Translations under genes and position numbers: made by a program
Notes under the pieces: generated by a model
What the model was told of the DNA's origin: nothing
The model's input: only the letters and a program-made list of their open reading frames with translations
Databases searched by the model: none
Shown: piece by piece, positions 32,373 to 39,387 of the stretch
Position numbering within the stretch: the first letter of the stretch is position 1
Layout: each line of letters opens with the position of its first letter
NCBI RefSeq assembly: GCF_013409505.1
Contig: NZ_JACCBN010000001.1
Location: 5,828,001-5,892,000, forward strand
Origin: Actinomycetospora corticicola
GTDB lineage: Bacteria > Actinomycetota > Actinomycetes > Mycobacteriales > Pseudonocardiaceae
Length of the DNA stretch: 64,000 nt
Direction: 5' to 3'

Positions 32373-33254
32373 ATGGCGAAGGAGATCCTGGTCAGCTACG
32401 GAGTCGACATCGATGCCGTCGGGGGGTGGCTCGGCTCCTACGGCGGGGAGAACTCGCCCGGCGACATCTCCCGCGGGTTGTTCGCGGGCGACGTCGGGGT
32501 GCCGCGGGTGCTCGAGCTGTTCCGCCGGTACGGCCTGCGGCAGACGTTCTTCTGGCCCGGCCACTCGATCGAGACGTTCCCGGAATCGTTCGAGGCCTGT
32601 GTCGCGGCCGGACACGAGATCGGGGTGCACGGCTACAGCCACGAGAACCCCATCGCGATGTCGCGGCAGCAGGAGTCCGACGTCCTCGACCACTGCATCT
32701 CGCTGATCGAGCAGCGCTCCGGCACGCGCCCCACCGGCTACGTGGCGCCCTGGTGGGAGTTCTCCGAGATCACCAACGAGCTCGTGCTCGACCGCGGGCT
32801 GCGCTACGACCACTCGCTGATGCACGACGACTTCACGCCCTACTACGTCCGCGTCGGCGACTCCTGGACGAAGATCGACCTGGACCGCGACGCGGCGGAC
32901 TGGATGAAGCCGCTGGTCCGCGGCGAGGAGACCGACCTCGTCGAGATTCCGGCGAACTGGTACCTCGACGACCTCCCGCCCATGATGTTCATCAAGGGCA
33001 GCCCGAACTCGCACGGCTTCGTCAACCCGCGCGACATCGAGCAGCTCTGGCGCGACCAGTTCGACTGGGTCCACCGCGAGATGGACTACGCCGTGTTCAC
33101 CATGACGATCCACCCCGACGTCTCCGGCCGGCCCCAGGTCCTGCTCGCCCACGAGCGGCTCATCGAGTACATCAACGGTCACGAGGGCGTGCGGTGGGTG
33201 ACCTTCGACGAGATCGCCCGGGACTTCCAGGCGCGCTCGCCCCGACGGTCATAG
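32373..33254 (+). CDS. Polysaccharide-deacetylase-fold protein (cyclic imidase / HP0310-like)
   Basis: 293 residues. It starts [20 protein letters not shown] and has [18 protein letters not shown] and [19 protein letters not shown], the signature of the H. pylori HP0310 (PgdA)/cyclic-imidase branch of the NodB family. Metal ligands are the Asp of VDIDAV and the His pair [13 protein letters not shown]; the later TGYVAPWWE is the Arg/Pro-type motif. No signal peptide is present, so it acts in the cytoplasm, which favours amide or imide hydrolysis over cell-wall work. It precedes the aromatic monooxygenase gene by 56 bases. Confidence 0.85.
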   Translation: MAKEILVSYGVDIDAVGGWLGSYGGENSPGDISRGLFAGDVGVPRVLELFRRYGLRQTFFWPGHSIETFPESFEACVAAGHEIGVHGYSHENPIAMSRQQESDVLDHCISLIEQRSGTRPTGYVAPWWEFSEITNELVLDRGLRYDHSLMHDDFTPYYVRVGDSWTKIDLDRDAADWMKPLVRGEETDLVEIPANWYLDDLPPMMFIKGSPNSHGFVNPRDIEQLWRDQFDWVHREMDYAVFTMTIHPDVSGRPQVLLAHERLIEYINGHEGVRWVTFDEIARDFQARSPRRS

Positions 33255-33263
33255 AAGCTTCAA

Positions 33264-33278
33264 CCGCAAGTCTTGCGG
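33264..33278. promoter_or_regulatory. 15-base palindrome upstream of the FAD monooxygenase
   Basis: CCGCAAG-T-CTTGCGG, perfect 7-base arms around one base, 33 bases upstream of ATG 33311. It contains GCAAGTCTTG, identical to ten bases in the LysR intergenic dyad (6006-6015). It may be an operator. Confidence 0.45.
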
Positions 33279-33310
33279 CCCGCCGTCGGGAAGCCGCAGG
33301 ATTCCCCACC

Positions 33311-35026
33311 ATGGTGACCACCGACGTCGTCGTCGTGGGAAGCGGTCCGGCCGGGGCGTCGATGGCGCTCGCCCTGGCGCGGCTGGGCGTGGACCACATC
33401 GTGGTCACCCGCTACGAGACCCTCGCGGCCGAGCCCCGTGCGCACATCACGAACCAGCGCACGATGGAGGTGCTGCGCGACCTCGGCGTCTCCGGGCAGG
33501 TCGAGGCGCTCGCGACGCCGCAGGACCTCATCGGCACGACGACGTTCTGCACCTCGCTGGCAGGGGAGGAGCTCGGTCGGGTGCGGTCCTGGGGCACCCA
33601 CCCGCGCAGCCGTGCCGCACACGCGCTCGCGAGCCCGGCGGGCATCTGCGACATGCCGCAGAGCCTCATGGAACCGATCCTCGTGCAGGGCGCGCAGGCC
33701 GCCGGCTCGCGGATCCGCTTCTCCACCGAGTACCTGTCGCACGCGGTCGACGACGACGGGGTGACCGTCCGAGTCCGCGACCGCCTCCGCGACGACGAGT
33801 ACGAGATCCGCGCGAAGTACCTCTACGGCGCCGACGGCGGGCGGTCGCGGGTCGCGGAGGACGCCGGGCTGCCGATGCGCGGCGAGATGGGCGTGGCCGG
33901 GTCGCTGAACATCGTGTTCCGCGCCGACCTCTCGCCGTGGGTCGCCCACCGGCCGAGCGTCCTCTACTGGGTGCTGCAGCCCGGGTCGGACATCGGCGGG
34001 ATCGGGATGGGCGTCGTCCGCATGGTCCGCCCGTGGAACGAGTGGCTGACGATCTGGGGCTACGACGTCGCCGACGGCCCGCCCGACCTCTCCGACGAGT
34101 TCACGACGGGGCTGGTGCGCCAGTTGGTCGGGGTGGACGACCTCGAGGTCGAGATCGTCGGCAGCTCCGCGTGGACGGTCAACCACATGGCGGCCGAGCA
34201 CTACGGGAGCGGCCGCGTGTTCTGCGGCGGCGACGCGGTGCACCGCCACCCGCCGTCGAACGGACTCGGCTCGAACACCTCGATCCAGGACTCGTTCAAC
34301 CTGGCGTGGAAGCTCGCGTACGTCCTGCGCGGGTGGGCGGACCCGTCGTTGCTCGACACCTACAGCGCGGAGCGCGCGCCCATCGGGCGGCAGGTCGTCG
34401 ACCGGGCGAACCAGTCGATCGGCGAGACCGGACGGATCTTCGACGCGCTCGGCGTGAGCGGCACCGACGACCCGGAGGTCATGCGGGAGAACATGGCCCG
34501 TCGTCGGGAGCCCGGGGCGGAGAAGCAGCGCCGCGCGCTGCGCGAGGCGATCACCTTCAAGGCCTACGAGTTCGACGCGCACGGGGTGGAGCTGAACCAG
34601 CGCTACGTCTCGTCGGCCGTCGTCGCCGACGAGCTCGCCCCCGATCCGCTGGCCACGGTGGAGGACCCCGAGCTCACCTACGTCGCGACGACCACGCCGG
34701 GCGCGCGGGTGCCGCACGTGTGGCTCGCCGGGCGCGACGGGGACGTGTCCACGATCGATCTCGCGGGGCGCGGGCGGTTCACGCTGTTCACCGGGCCCGG
34801 GGGGACGTGGCCGGAGTCCGAGCAGATGCGGGTGATCGTCGTCGGGCCGGGCGAGGAGATCGAGGACCCGTACGGCGACTGGGCGCGGCTCCTCGAGGCC
34901 GAGGGGATCGGCGACGCGGGCGGCGTGCTCGTGCGCCCCGACCACCACGTGGCCGCCAGGTTCGCGACGCTGCCGAACGATCCGGCGGAGGTGTTGGCAG
35001 GTGTGCTCCGCACAGGTGAGCAGTAA
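33311..35026 (+). CDS. FAD-dependent aromatic monooxygenase (phenol hydroxylase-type)
   Basis: 571 residues in the class A flavoprotein hydroxylase fold. FAD motifs: VVVVGSGPAGASMALALARL (GxGxxG), YLYGADGGRSRVAEDAGL (DG region) and VFCGGDAVHRHPPSNGLGSN (GD motif). A thioredoxin-like C-terminal extension from ~480 (GRFTLFTGPGGTW) is typical of 2,4-dichlorophenol or 3-hydroxyphenylpropionate hydroxylases. It should hydroxylate a phenolic ring with NAD(P)H and O2. ATG 33311 starts the FAD fold. Its last codons (GEQ, stop) lie inside the palindromic terminator 35013-35058. Neighbouring oxidoreductases suggest an aromatic degradation setting; the substrate is not identified. Confidence 0.9.
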   Translation: MVTTDVVVVGSGPAGASMALALARLGVDHIVVTRYETLAAEPRAHITNQRTMEVLRDLGVSGQVEALATPQDLIGTTTFCTSLAGEELGRVRSWGTHPRSRAAHALASPAGICDMPQSLMEPILVQGAQAAGSRIRFSTEYLSHAVDDDGVTVRVRDRLRDDEYEIRAKYLYGADGGRSRVAEDAGLPMRGEMGVAGSLNIVFRADLSPWVAHRPSVLYWVLQPGSDIGGIGMGVVRMVRPWNEWLTIWGYDVADGPPDLSDEFTTGLVRQLVGVDDLEVEIVGSSAWTVNHMAAEHYGSGRVFCGGDAVHRHPPSNGLGSNTSIQDSFNLAWKLAYVLRGWADPSLLDTYSAERAPIGRQVVDRANQSIGETGRIFDALGVSGTDDPEVMRENMARRREPGAEKQRRALREAITFKAYEFDAHGVELNQRYVSSAVVADELAPDPLATVEDPELTYVATTTPGARVPHVWLAGRDGDVSTIDLAGRGRFTLFTGPGGTWPESEQMRVIVVGPGEEIEDPYGDWARLLEAEGIGDAGGVLVRPDHHVAARFATLPNDPAEVLAGVLRTGEQ

Positions 35027-35058
35027 GTGGGGCTATAGCCCCACTTACTGCTCACCTG
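35013..35058. terminator. 46-base perfect palindrome, GTGAGCAG-type bidirectional terminator
   Basis: A perfect palindrome centred on GGGGCTATAGCCCC, with ends CAGGTGAGCAG and CTGCTCACCTG. It contains the stop codon of the monooxygenase (35024-35026) and that of the convergent TetR remnant (35045-35047), so both proteins end in Gly-Glu-Gln encoded by the palindrome. Related copies: 35601-35640 and 44726-44771. Confidence 0.85.
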
Positions 35059-35430
35059 CGCGCAGCGCACCCAGCAGCGCGACCGCCCCGCGGATCGCCG
35101 CGCGCTGCGCCTCCGGGTCCTGCCGGGCCCGGGCGAGGACGAACCCGCCCTGGACCACCGCGACGAGCATCGCCGTGGTGGCCCGGGGGTCGGTGTCGGG
35201 CCGCAGTTCGCCCGGCGCCCGCCCGGTCTCCAGCACGTCGGCGACCCAGTCCTCCAGGCCCCCGGAGGTAGCGGTCGGCGACCCGCGCAGCCCGTCGCCC
35301 TCGACGACCTCCGTGTCCTGCACCAGGCGCCCGATCCGGCAGCCGCGCAGGGGGTCGCGCACGCCCTCGAGGAACGCTCGGACGCGGATGAGGGCCGGCC
35401 GCGTCGGGTCGTCGGCCGCCTCCAAGTCCG
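35045..35430 (-). pseudogene. TetR regulator remnant, N-terminal HTH missing
   Basis: About 128 codons of the C-terminal ligand-binding part of a TetR protein of the LmrA/YxaF kind (FLEGVRDPLRGCRIGRLVQD, LVAVVQGGFVLARARQ). The DNA-binding domain that should lie upstream is absent. At about 35425-35430 the homology switches to the C-terminus of a divergent PPOX flavoprotein. An open frame with a start at 35479 exists, but its first ~17 codons are antisense to the PPOX remnant. This is best explained by a deletion that removed the shared promoter and both N-termini. Confidence 0.7.
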
Positions 35431-35581
35431 CCTCCTCGTGGTCGACGTGAAGGGCCTCTCCTGGAACTGCCCGCAGCACACCACCCCGCGCTTCACCCTC
35501 GAGGAGATCGAGCAGGGGGTGTCGGGGCTGCAGGCACGGATCGAGGAGCTCGAGCGGGAGAACCGGCGCCTCCGGGCGTAG
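35426..35581 (+). pseudogene. PPOX-family flavoprotein remnant, N-terminus missing
   Basis: Only the last ~51 codons remain, without a start codon in a sensible place: VRLLVVDVKGLSWNCPQH, then TTPRFTLEEIEQG, then a coiled tail QARIEELERENRRLRA and TAG at 35579. The WNCPQH-x-TPR motif is diagnostic for the C-terminus of pyridoxamine 5'-phosphate oxidase-related FMN proteins of ~200 residues. It directly abuts the TetR remnant head to head. The gene is followed by a second GTGAGCAG palindrome. Confidence 0.7.
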
Positions 35582-35600
35582 GTGTTCGCTGCGCTCCCAG

Positions 35601-35640
35601 GTGAGCAGAAAGTGGGGCTATAGCCCCCTTTTCTGCTCAC
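35601..35640. terminator. GTGAGCAG-type palindrome, second copy
   Basis: 20-base arms with two mismatches around the same GGGGCTATAGCCCC centre as the copy at 35013-35058. It lies between the PPOX remnant and the convergent LLM gene, whose stop codon (35637-35639) is in the right arm. The two copies bracket the collapsed gene pair. Confidence 0.8.
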
Positions 35641-36491
35641 ATGCGCAGCACCTCGTCCTCCACCCGGTGCACGACCTTCTCCGGGTACGGCGCGGGGAGC
35701 GAGAGCACGAGGTGCGAGAAGCCCGCGTCCCGTGCCTCCGCGACGTGGTCGCGGGTCCGGCCCGGGTCGTCGTAGTCGACGCCGACGACGAGCGAGCGGG
35801 TGATCTCCGCGGGGTCCCGCCCGATCTCGGCGCAGTACCGGTCGAGGAGCGCTCCGCGGGCGCTCGCGTCGGCCACGTCGCCGCCCGGGTAGTTCCAGAC
35901 GTCCGCGTGTTCCGCGACCACGCGCAGCGTCCGTCCCGCCCGGCCGCCGATCACCAGCGGCGGACCCGGACGCTGCACCGGCTTCGGGCTGCACCAGGCC
36001 CCGGTCAGCTGCAGGTACTCGCCGTCGACGTCGAACGGCTCCTCGGCCGTCCAGAGTCGGCGCAGCAGGGTGCAGGTCTCCGCGAGCCGGGCGACGGCCT
36101 CCGCGGAGTCCCAGTAGGGCAGCCCGTGGGCCTCGTACTCCCGGCGTGCGAAGGGCACGTCGGGACGCGACCCGGCGCCGAGACCGAGGTCGAGGCGGCC
36201 GTCGCTGACCACGTCCACCGTGGCGGCGATCTTCGCGAGGACCGCCGGCGGCCGGAAGCGGTTGCTGGTGACGAGCACCCCGAGGCGGAGCCGCTCGGTG
36301 GCCGCGGCGAGGGCCGAGAGGAGCGTCCAGCCCTCGAAGGTCGGCCCGAGGGGGTCGCCGAAGATCGGCAGCAGGTGGTCGTAGAGCCAGGCGTGCTCGA
36401 TCCCGGGGACCGCGTCGGCCTCCTGCCAGACGGCGAGGAGATCGCGGAAGGCGACCTGCGACGGCGCGGTCATGATCCCGAAGCTGGGCAT
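35637..36491 (-). CDS. LLM-class (luciferase-like) flavin/F420-dependent oxidoreductase
   Basis: 284 residues in a TIM barrel of the bacterial luciferase family. FGIMTAPSQVAFRDLLAVWQ opens the barrel, HAWLYDHLLP is the usual second-strand motif, and LDLGLGAGSRPDVPFARREY plus GPPLVIGGRAGRTLRVVAEH are classic F420/FMN-binding regions. The ATG at 36491 overlaps the aldo-keto reductase stop by one base (TGATG), so translation is coupled. It likely reduces or oxidises a small carbonyl or ring substrate in the same pathway as the aldo-keto reductase. Substrate unknown. Confidence 0.9.
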   Translation of the reverse strand: MPSFGIMTAPSQVAFRDLLAVWQEADAVPGIEHAWLYDHLLPIFGDPLGPTFEGWTLLSALAAATERLRLGVLVTSNRFRPPAVLAKIAATVDVVSDGRLDLGLGAGSRPDVPFARREYEAHGLPYWDSAEAVARLAETCTLLRRLWTAEEPFDVDGEYLQLTGAWCSPKPVQRPGPPLVIGGRAGRTLRVVAEHADVWNYPGGDVADASARGALLDRYCAEIGRDPAEITRSLVVGVDYDDPGRTRDHVAEARDAGFSHLVLSLPAPYPEKVVHRVEDEVLRM

Positions 36492-37519
36492 CACGCGGCC
36501 GACCGCTCGGTGGTCGGGCGACGACGGAGCAGGGGCTGCACGAGGGCCGGTGTCCCGTAGGCGTGCGGCAGCGGGCTGACGTCCGTGCCGGGCGCGACGA
36601 TCTCGTCGATCCGGTCGAGGATCTCGTCGTCGAGCGAGACCTCCGCTCCGGCGAGGACGTCGTCCAGGTGGGCCATCGTGCGCGGGCCGATGATCGCGCT
36701 GGTGACCCCCGGGTGCGCGACCACGAAGGCCATCGCGAGGTGGGTGAGCGACAGGTCCGCCTTCCCGGCGAGCGTGATCAGGGCCTCGACGGCGTCGAGG
36801 CGGCGCTCGTCGCGCATGTGCGCGAAGCCGTACTGCGCGCGGTGGGCGTCCGGCTCCTGGCCCTTCCGGTAGCGACCGGTCAGCATCCCGCCGGACAGCG
36901 GGCTCCACACCAGGGCGCCCATGCCGTAGCGCTCGATCGCCGGCAGCACGTCGCGCTCGATGCCGCGATCGAGGATCGAGTACGGGGGCTGCTCGGTGCG
37001 GAAGCGCTCGAGGTTCCGTCGCTCGGCGACCCACTGCGCCTCGACGATCTGCGACGCCGGGAACGTCGAGGAACCGATGGCCCGCACCTTGCCGCTGTGG
37101 ACCAGGTCCGACAGGGCGGACAGCGTCTCCTCGACGTCGGTGTCCGGGTCGGGGCGGTGCACCTGGAAGAGGTCGACGTGGTCGGTGCCGAGGCGGCGCA
37201 GCGAGTCCTCGACCGCCCGGACGAGCCAGCGGCGGGAGCTGCCGCGCATGTTCGGGTCGTCGCCCATCGGGTTGAAGGCCTTCGTCGCGAGCACGACGTC
37301 GTCGCGCCGGCCCTTCAGCGCCTTCCCGACGATCTCCTCGGACTCGCCGCGGGAGTACATGTCCGCGGTATCGACGAAGTTGATCCCCGCGTCGAGGGCG
37401 CGGTGGATGATCCGGACCGACTCGTCGTGGTCGGTGTTGCCCATGGCGCCGAACATCATGGCGCCGAGGGCGTAGGGGCTGACCTTGATGCCGGTGCGAC
37501 CCAGCGTGCGGTACTGCAT
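36491..37519 (-). CDS. Aldo/keto reductase
   Basis: 342 residues, TIM barrel. Catalytic Asp and Tyr are in NFVDTADMYSRGESEEIVGK, Lys in VVLATKAFNPMG and His in VDLFQVHRPDPDTD; the NADPH-binding end is TSAIIGPRTMAHLDD. It reduces aldehydes or ketones with NADPH in the cytoplasm. ATG 37519 is preferred: GAGGAG lies six bases upstream, and the longer frame would cross the operators. It is divergent from a TetR gene with two matching dyads between them, and cotranscribed with the LLM gene. Confidence 0.92.
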   Translation of the reverse strand: MQYRTLGRTGIKVSPYALGAMMFGAMGNTDHDESVRIIHRALDAGINFVDTADMYSRGESEEIVGKALKGRRDDVVLATKAFNPMGDDPNMRGSSRRWLVRAVEDSLRRLGTDHVDLFQVHRPDPDTDVEETLSALSDLVHSGKVRAIGSSTFPASQIVEAQWVAERRNLERFRTEQPPYSILDRGIERDVLPAIERYGMGALVWSPLSGGMLTGRYRKGQEPDAHRAQYGFAHMRDERRLDAVEALITLAGKADLSLTHLAMAFVVAHPGVTSAIIGPRTMAHLDDVLAGAEVSLDDEILDRIDEIVAPGTDVSPLPHAYGTPALVQPLLRRRPTTERSAA

Positions 37520-37556
37520 GGCGAACTCCTCGCGGTGCGCTATCGTCCGCAGTAAG

Positions 37557-37571
37557 CGGAACGTGCTTCCG
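37557..37571. promoter_or_regulatory. TetR operator dyad 1 (CGGAA)
   Basis: CGGAA-CGTGC-TTCCG, 5-base arms with a 5-base spacer, between the aldo-keto reductase and TetR starts. Same half-site as the dyad at 37582-37596. Confidence 0.6.
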
Positions 37572-37581
37572 GAACTGTAGA

Positions 37582-37596
37582 CGGAACCTTGTTCCG
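37582..37596. promoter_or_regulatory. TetR operator dyad 2 (CGGAAC)
   Basis: CGGAAC-CTT-GTTCCG, perfect 6-base arms with a 3-base spacer, just upstream of the TetR ribosome-binding site (GGAGG) and start 37615. It probably mediates autorepression. Confidence 0.65.
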
Positions 37597-37614
37597 GTTG
37601 CAAGGAGGGTCCTC

Positions 37615-38172
37615 GTGTCGGCTCCTCGACGGGTGCGCGCCGACGCGCGGCGGAACTCCGACGCGCTGCTCGAGGCGGCCACCGAGGTCTTCGCGACGGC
37701 GGGTGTCGACGCGCCGGTGCGCGAGGTCGCGCTCCGCGCGGGGGTGGGGGTCGGCACGGTCTACCGGCACTACCCGAAGCGCTCCGACCTGGTCGCCGCG
37801 GTCTTCCGCCACCAGGTCGACGCCTGCGCCGACGCCGCCCCGCTGCTCGCGGCCGAGCACCCGCCCGCGGAGGCGCTGGAGCGGTGGCTCGCCCGCTTCG
37901 TCGACTTCCTCGCGACGAAGCGCGGGCTCGCGGCGGCGCTGCACTCGGGCGATCCGGCCTTCGACGCCCTGCCGGCCTACTTCGACGCCCGGTTCCGGCC
38001 CGCGCTCACCGAGCTGCTGGCGGCGGCGGTCGCAGCAGGCGAGGTGCGCGACGACGTGCCCGCGACCGACCTGCTGCACGCGGTCGCCCACCTGTGCCTG
38101 CCGGCGGAGGGCGTGCAACCGGACCACGCCCGCCGCATGACGGCGGTGCTGGCCCGCGGGCTGCGGACCTGA
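37615..38172 (+). CDS. TetR family transcriptional regulator
   Basis: 185 residues. The HTH is clear: LLEAATEVFATAGVDAPVRE then VALRAGVGVGTVYRHYPKRS. The C-terminal domain resembles TetR_C-type helical bundles (FVDFLATKRGLAAALHSGD). The GTG start follows GGAGG by seven bases. Divergent from the aldo-keto reductase/LLM operon with two dyads between, so it most likely represses that operon until a ligand is present. Confidence 0.92.
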   Translation: MSAPRRVRADARRNSDALLEAATEVFATAGVDAPVREVALRAGVGVGTVYRHYPKRSDLVAAVFRHQVDACADAAPLLAAEHPPAEALERWLARFVDFLATKRGLAAALHSGDPAFDALPAYFDARFRPALTELLAAAVAAGEVRDDVPATDLLHAVAHLCLPAEGVQPDHARRMTAVLARGLRT

Positions 38173-38176
38173 CCCC

Positions 38177-38617
38177 TCAGTGCGGCGCGGCGATCAGCTC
38201 GACGGTCGCCCCGGAGCCGTCGCGGAGGTAGCTGAACGTGGTGCCCGCCCGCGCGCCGACGCTCATGGTGGCGGGGCGGCCGGGCGGGGCCCAGCCGTAC
38301 GGTGCCGCCGCGGCCACGATCCCGGGGAGGTCGTCGACCGCGAACGCGAGGTGCATCGACCCGGGCACCTCCGGCCCGTCCGACACCGCCGCGGCGGCCA
38401 CCGGCGCGGCGTAGGCGAGCAGCTCGAGGAGGGACCCCTCGAGCGCGAGCACCGCCGTGCGGATGTCGGCGCCCGGCACCCCCACGACGTCCGCGGCGAA
38501 CGGGCCCGTCAGGTGCGCGCGACGCTCCTCGGTGAACCCGAGGACCTCGGTGAAGAAGGCGACGGAGGCGTCGAGGTCGGCGACCGTCAGCCCGTGGTGA
38601 TCGACCCGGATCGACAT
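38177..38617 (-). CDS. Glyoxalase/VOC superfamily protein
   Basis: 146 residues forming two beta-alpha-beta-beta-beta modules. MSIRVDHHGLTVADLDASVA provides the first metal-ligand His, MHLAFAVDDLPGIVAAA the second His, and the C-terminal DGSGATVELIAAPH the Glu. This is the vicinal-oxygen-chelate fold of glyoxalase, epimerases and ring-cleavage dioxygenases, and a small single-copy protein of this kind is often a methylmalonyl-CoA epimerase-like or lyase enzyme. ATG 38617 begins the fold. It is convergent with the TetR gene, four bases apart. Confidence 0.85.
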   Translation of the reverse strand: MSIRVDHHGLTVADLDASVAFFTEVLGFTEERRAHLTGPFAADVVGVPGADIRTAVLALEGSLLELLAYAAPVAAAAVSDGPEVPGSMHLAFAVDDLPGIVAAAAPYGWAPPGRPATMSVGARAGTTFSYLRDGSGATVELIAAPH

Positions 38618-38702
38618 GGGGCCACCCTGCCACGGCCCGCCGCGTCCCTCGCCGCGTACCGGATGCCCCCCGCCGACCGCTCCATCCGGATGACGACGCG
38701 AC

Positions 38703-38735
38703 GGAGCCCCGGGGACGTGGTGTCCCCGGGGCTCC
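38703..38735 (-). terminator. Strong hairpin terminator of the 177-aa secreted protein gene
   Basis: 14-base perfect arms GGAGCCCCGGGGAC / GTCCCCGGGGCTCC with a five-base loop, 20 bases beyond the stop of the gene at 38755-39288. Confidence 0.75.
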
Positions 38736-38754
38736 GGTGGGTCGCGCGGGAAGC

Positions 38755-39288
38755 TCAGGCGCGCGGGGTGACCGTGATCCCGCCCGTCGCCACGGGGAGG
38801 GCCGTGAGCTTCAGGCCGGTGACGAGCGGGCTCGACAGCGAGCAGTCGGGGAGCACGCCCGCGTTGACCGGGGCGAAGGCGATCGTGTCGCCGGTGGCCC
38901 CGCCGTCGTGGGCGTAGATGACGATGCCGGTGAGCGCCGGGTTCGGCGGCGGCACGCTGCCCGCGGCGAAGGGGTAGTAGAAGGACACGTTGGTGCCCTC
39001 GACGTCGGAGCAGGTGATTGGACCCCGCGGCGCGACGATGTTCGCCGACAACGGGGCGGCCGCCTGGAAGTACCCGGTGACGTCGCGGTGGTCCGCACTC
39101 CGCTGGCAGAGGGTGAACTCGAAGGTGTTCAGCAGCGTCGCGCCGTTGCCCACGGCCTTCCCGGCGCTGCAGCCCCCGGTGCCGTTGCCGTGGTGCTCCC
39201 ACGCGTTCGCGGCACCGGTGAAGAGCAGGGCCAGCCCGGTGACGACGACGGCGACGAACGCCGCCGCTCGGGTCGTTGCGTTCGTCAT
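38755..39288 (-). CDS. Secreted protein of unknown function
   Basis: 177 residues with a signal peptide (RAAAFVAVVVTGLALLFTGA, cleavage near ANA-WEHHG). The mature part has six cysteines spread along a likely beta-rich domain (GGCSAGKAV, FTLCQRSADH, ITCSDVEGTN, LPDCSLSSPL region). No known family was recognised. The body GFxxT-like turns (TGIVIYAHDGGATGDTIAFA) suggest a beta-sandwich. Four of the cysteines could form disulfides outside the cell. It is monocistronic with a strong terminator and lies upstream of the MHS transporter's terminator hairpin. Confidence 0.7.
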   Translation of the reverse strand: MTNATTRAAAFVAVVVTGLALLFTGAANAWEHHGNGTGGCSAGKAVGNGATLLNTFEFTLCQRSADHRDVTGYFQAAAPLSANIVAPRGPITCSDVEGTNVSFYYPFAAGSVPPPNPALTGIVIYAHDGGATGDTIAFAPVNAGVLPDCSLSSPLVTGLKLTALPVATGGITVTPRA

Positions 39289-39343
39289 GCATCGGGGAAC
39301 GACCCGGGCGGCAGCACGTTATGCGGACGTGAGACTCCGGTCC

Positions 39344-39375
39344 GTTCGGGAGAGGAGTACTCCTCCCGGCCGAAC
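39344..39375. terminator. Hairpin downstream of MHS transporter gene
   Basis: An imperfect palindrome around AGGAGTACTCCT, with GTTCGG facing CCGAAC outside it. It lies 13 bases after the transporter stop (39388) and before the start of the upstream secreted-protein gene. Confidence 0.5.
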
Positions 39376-39387
39376 CGGGCGCTGCAC

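Noticed and set aside
35045..35479. Intact 144-aa TetR protein
   Set aside because: It lacks the HTH domain and its first codons are antisense to a PPOX C-terminus, so it is treated as a remnant.
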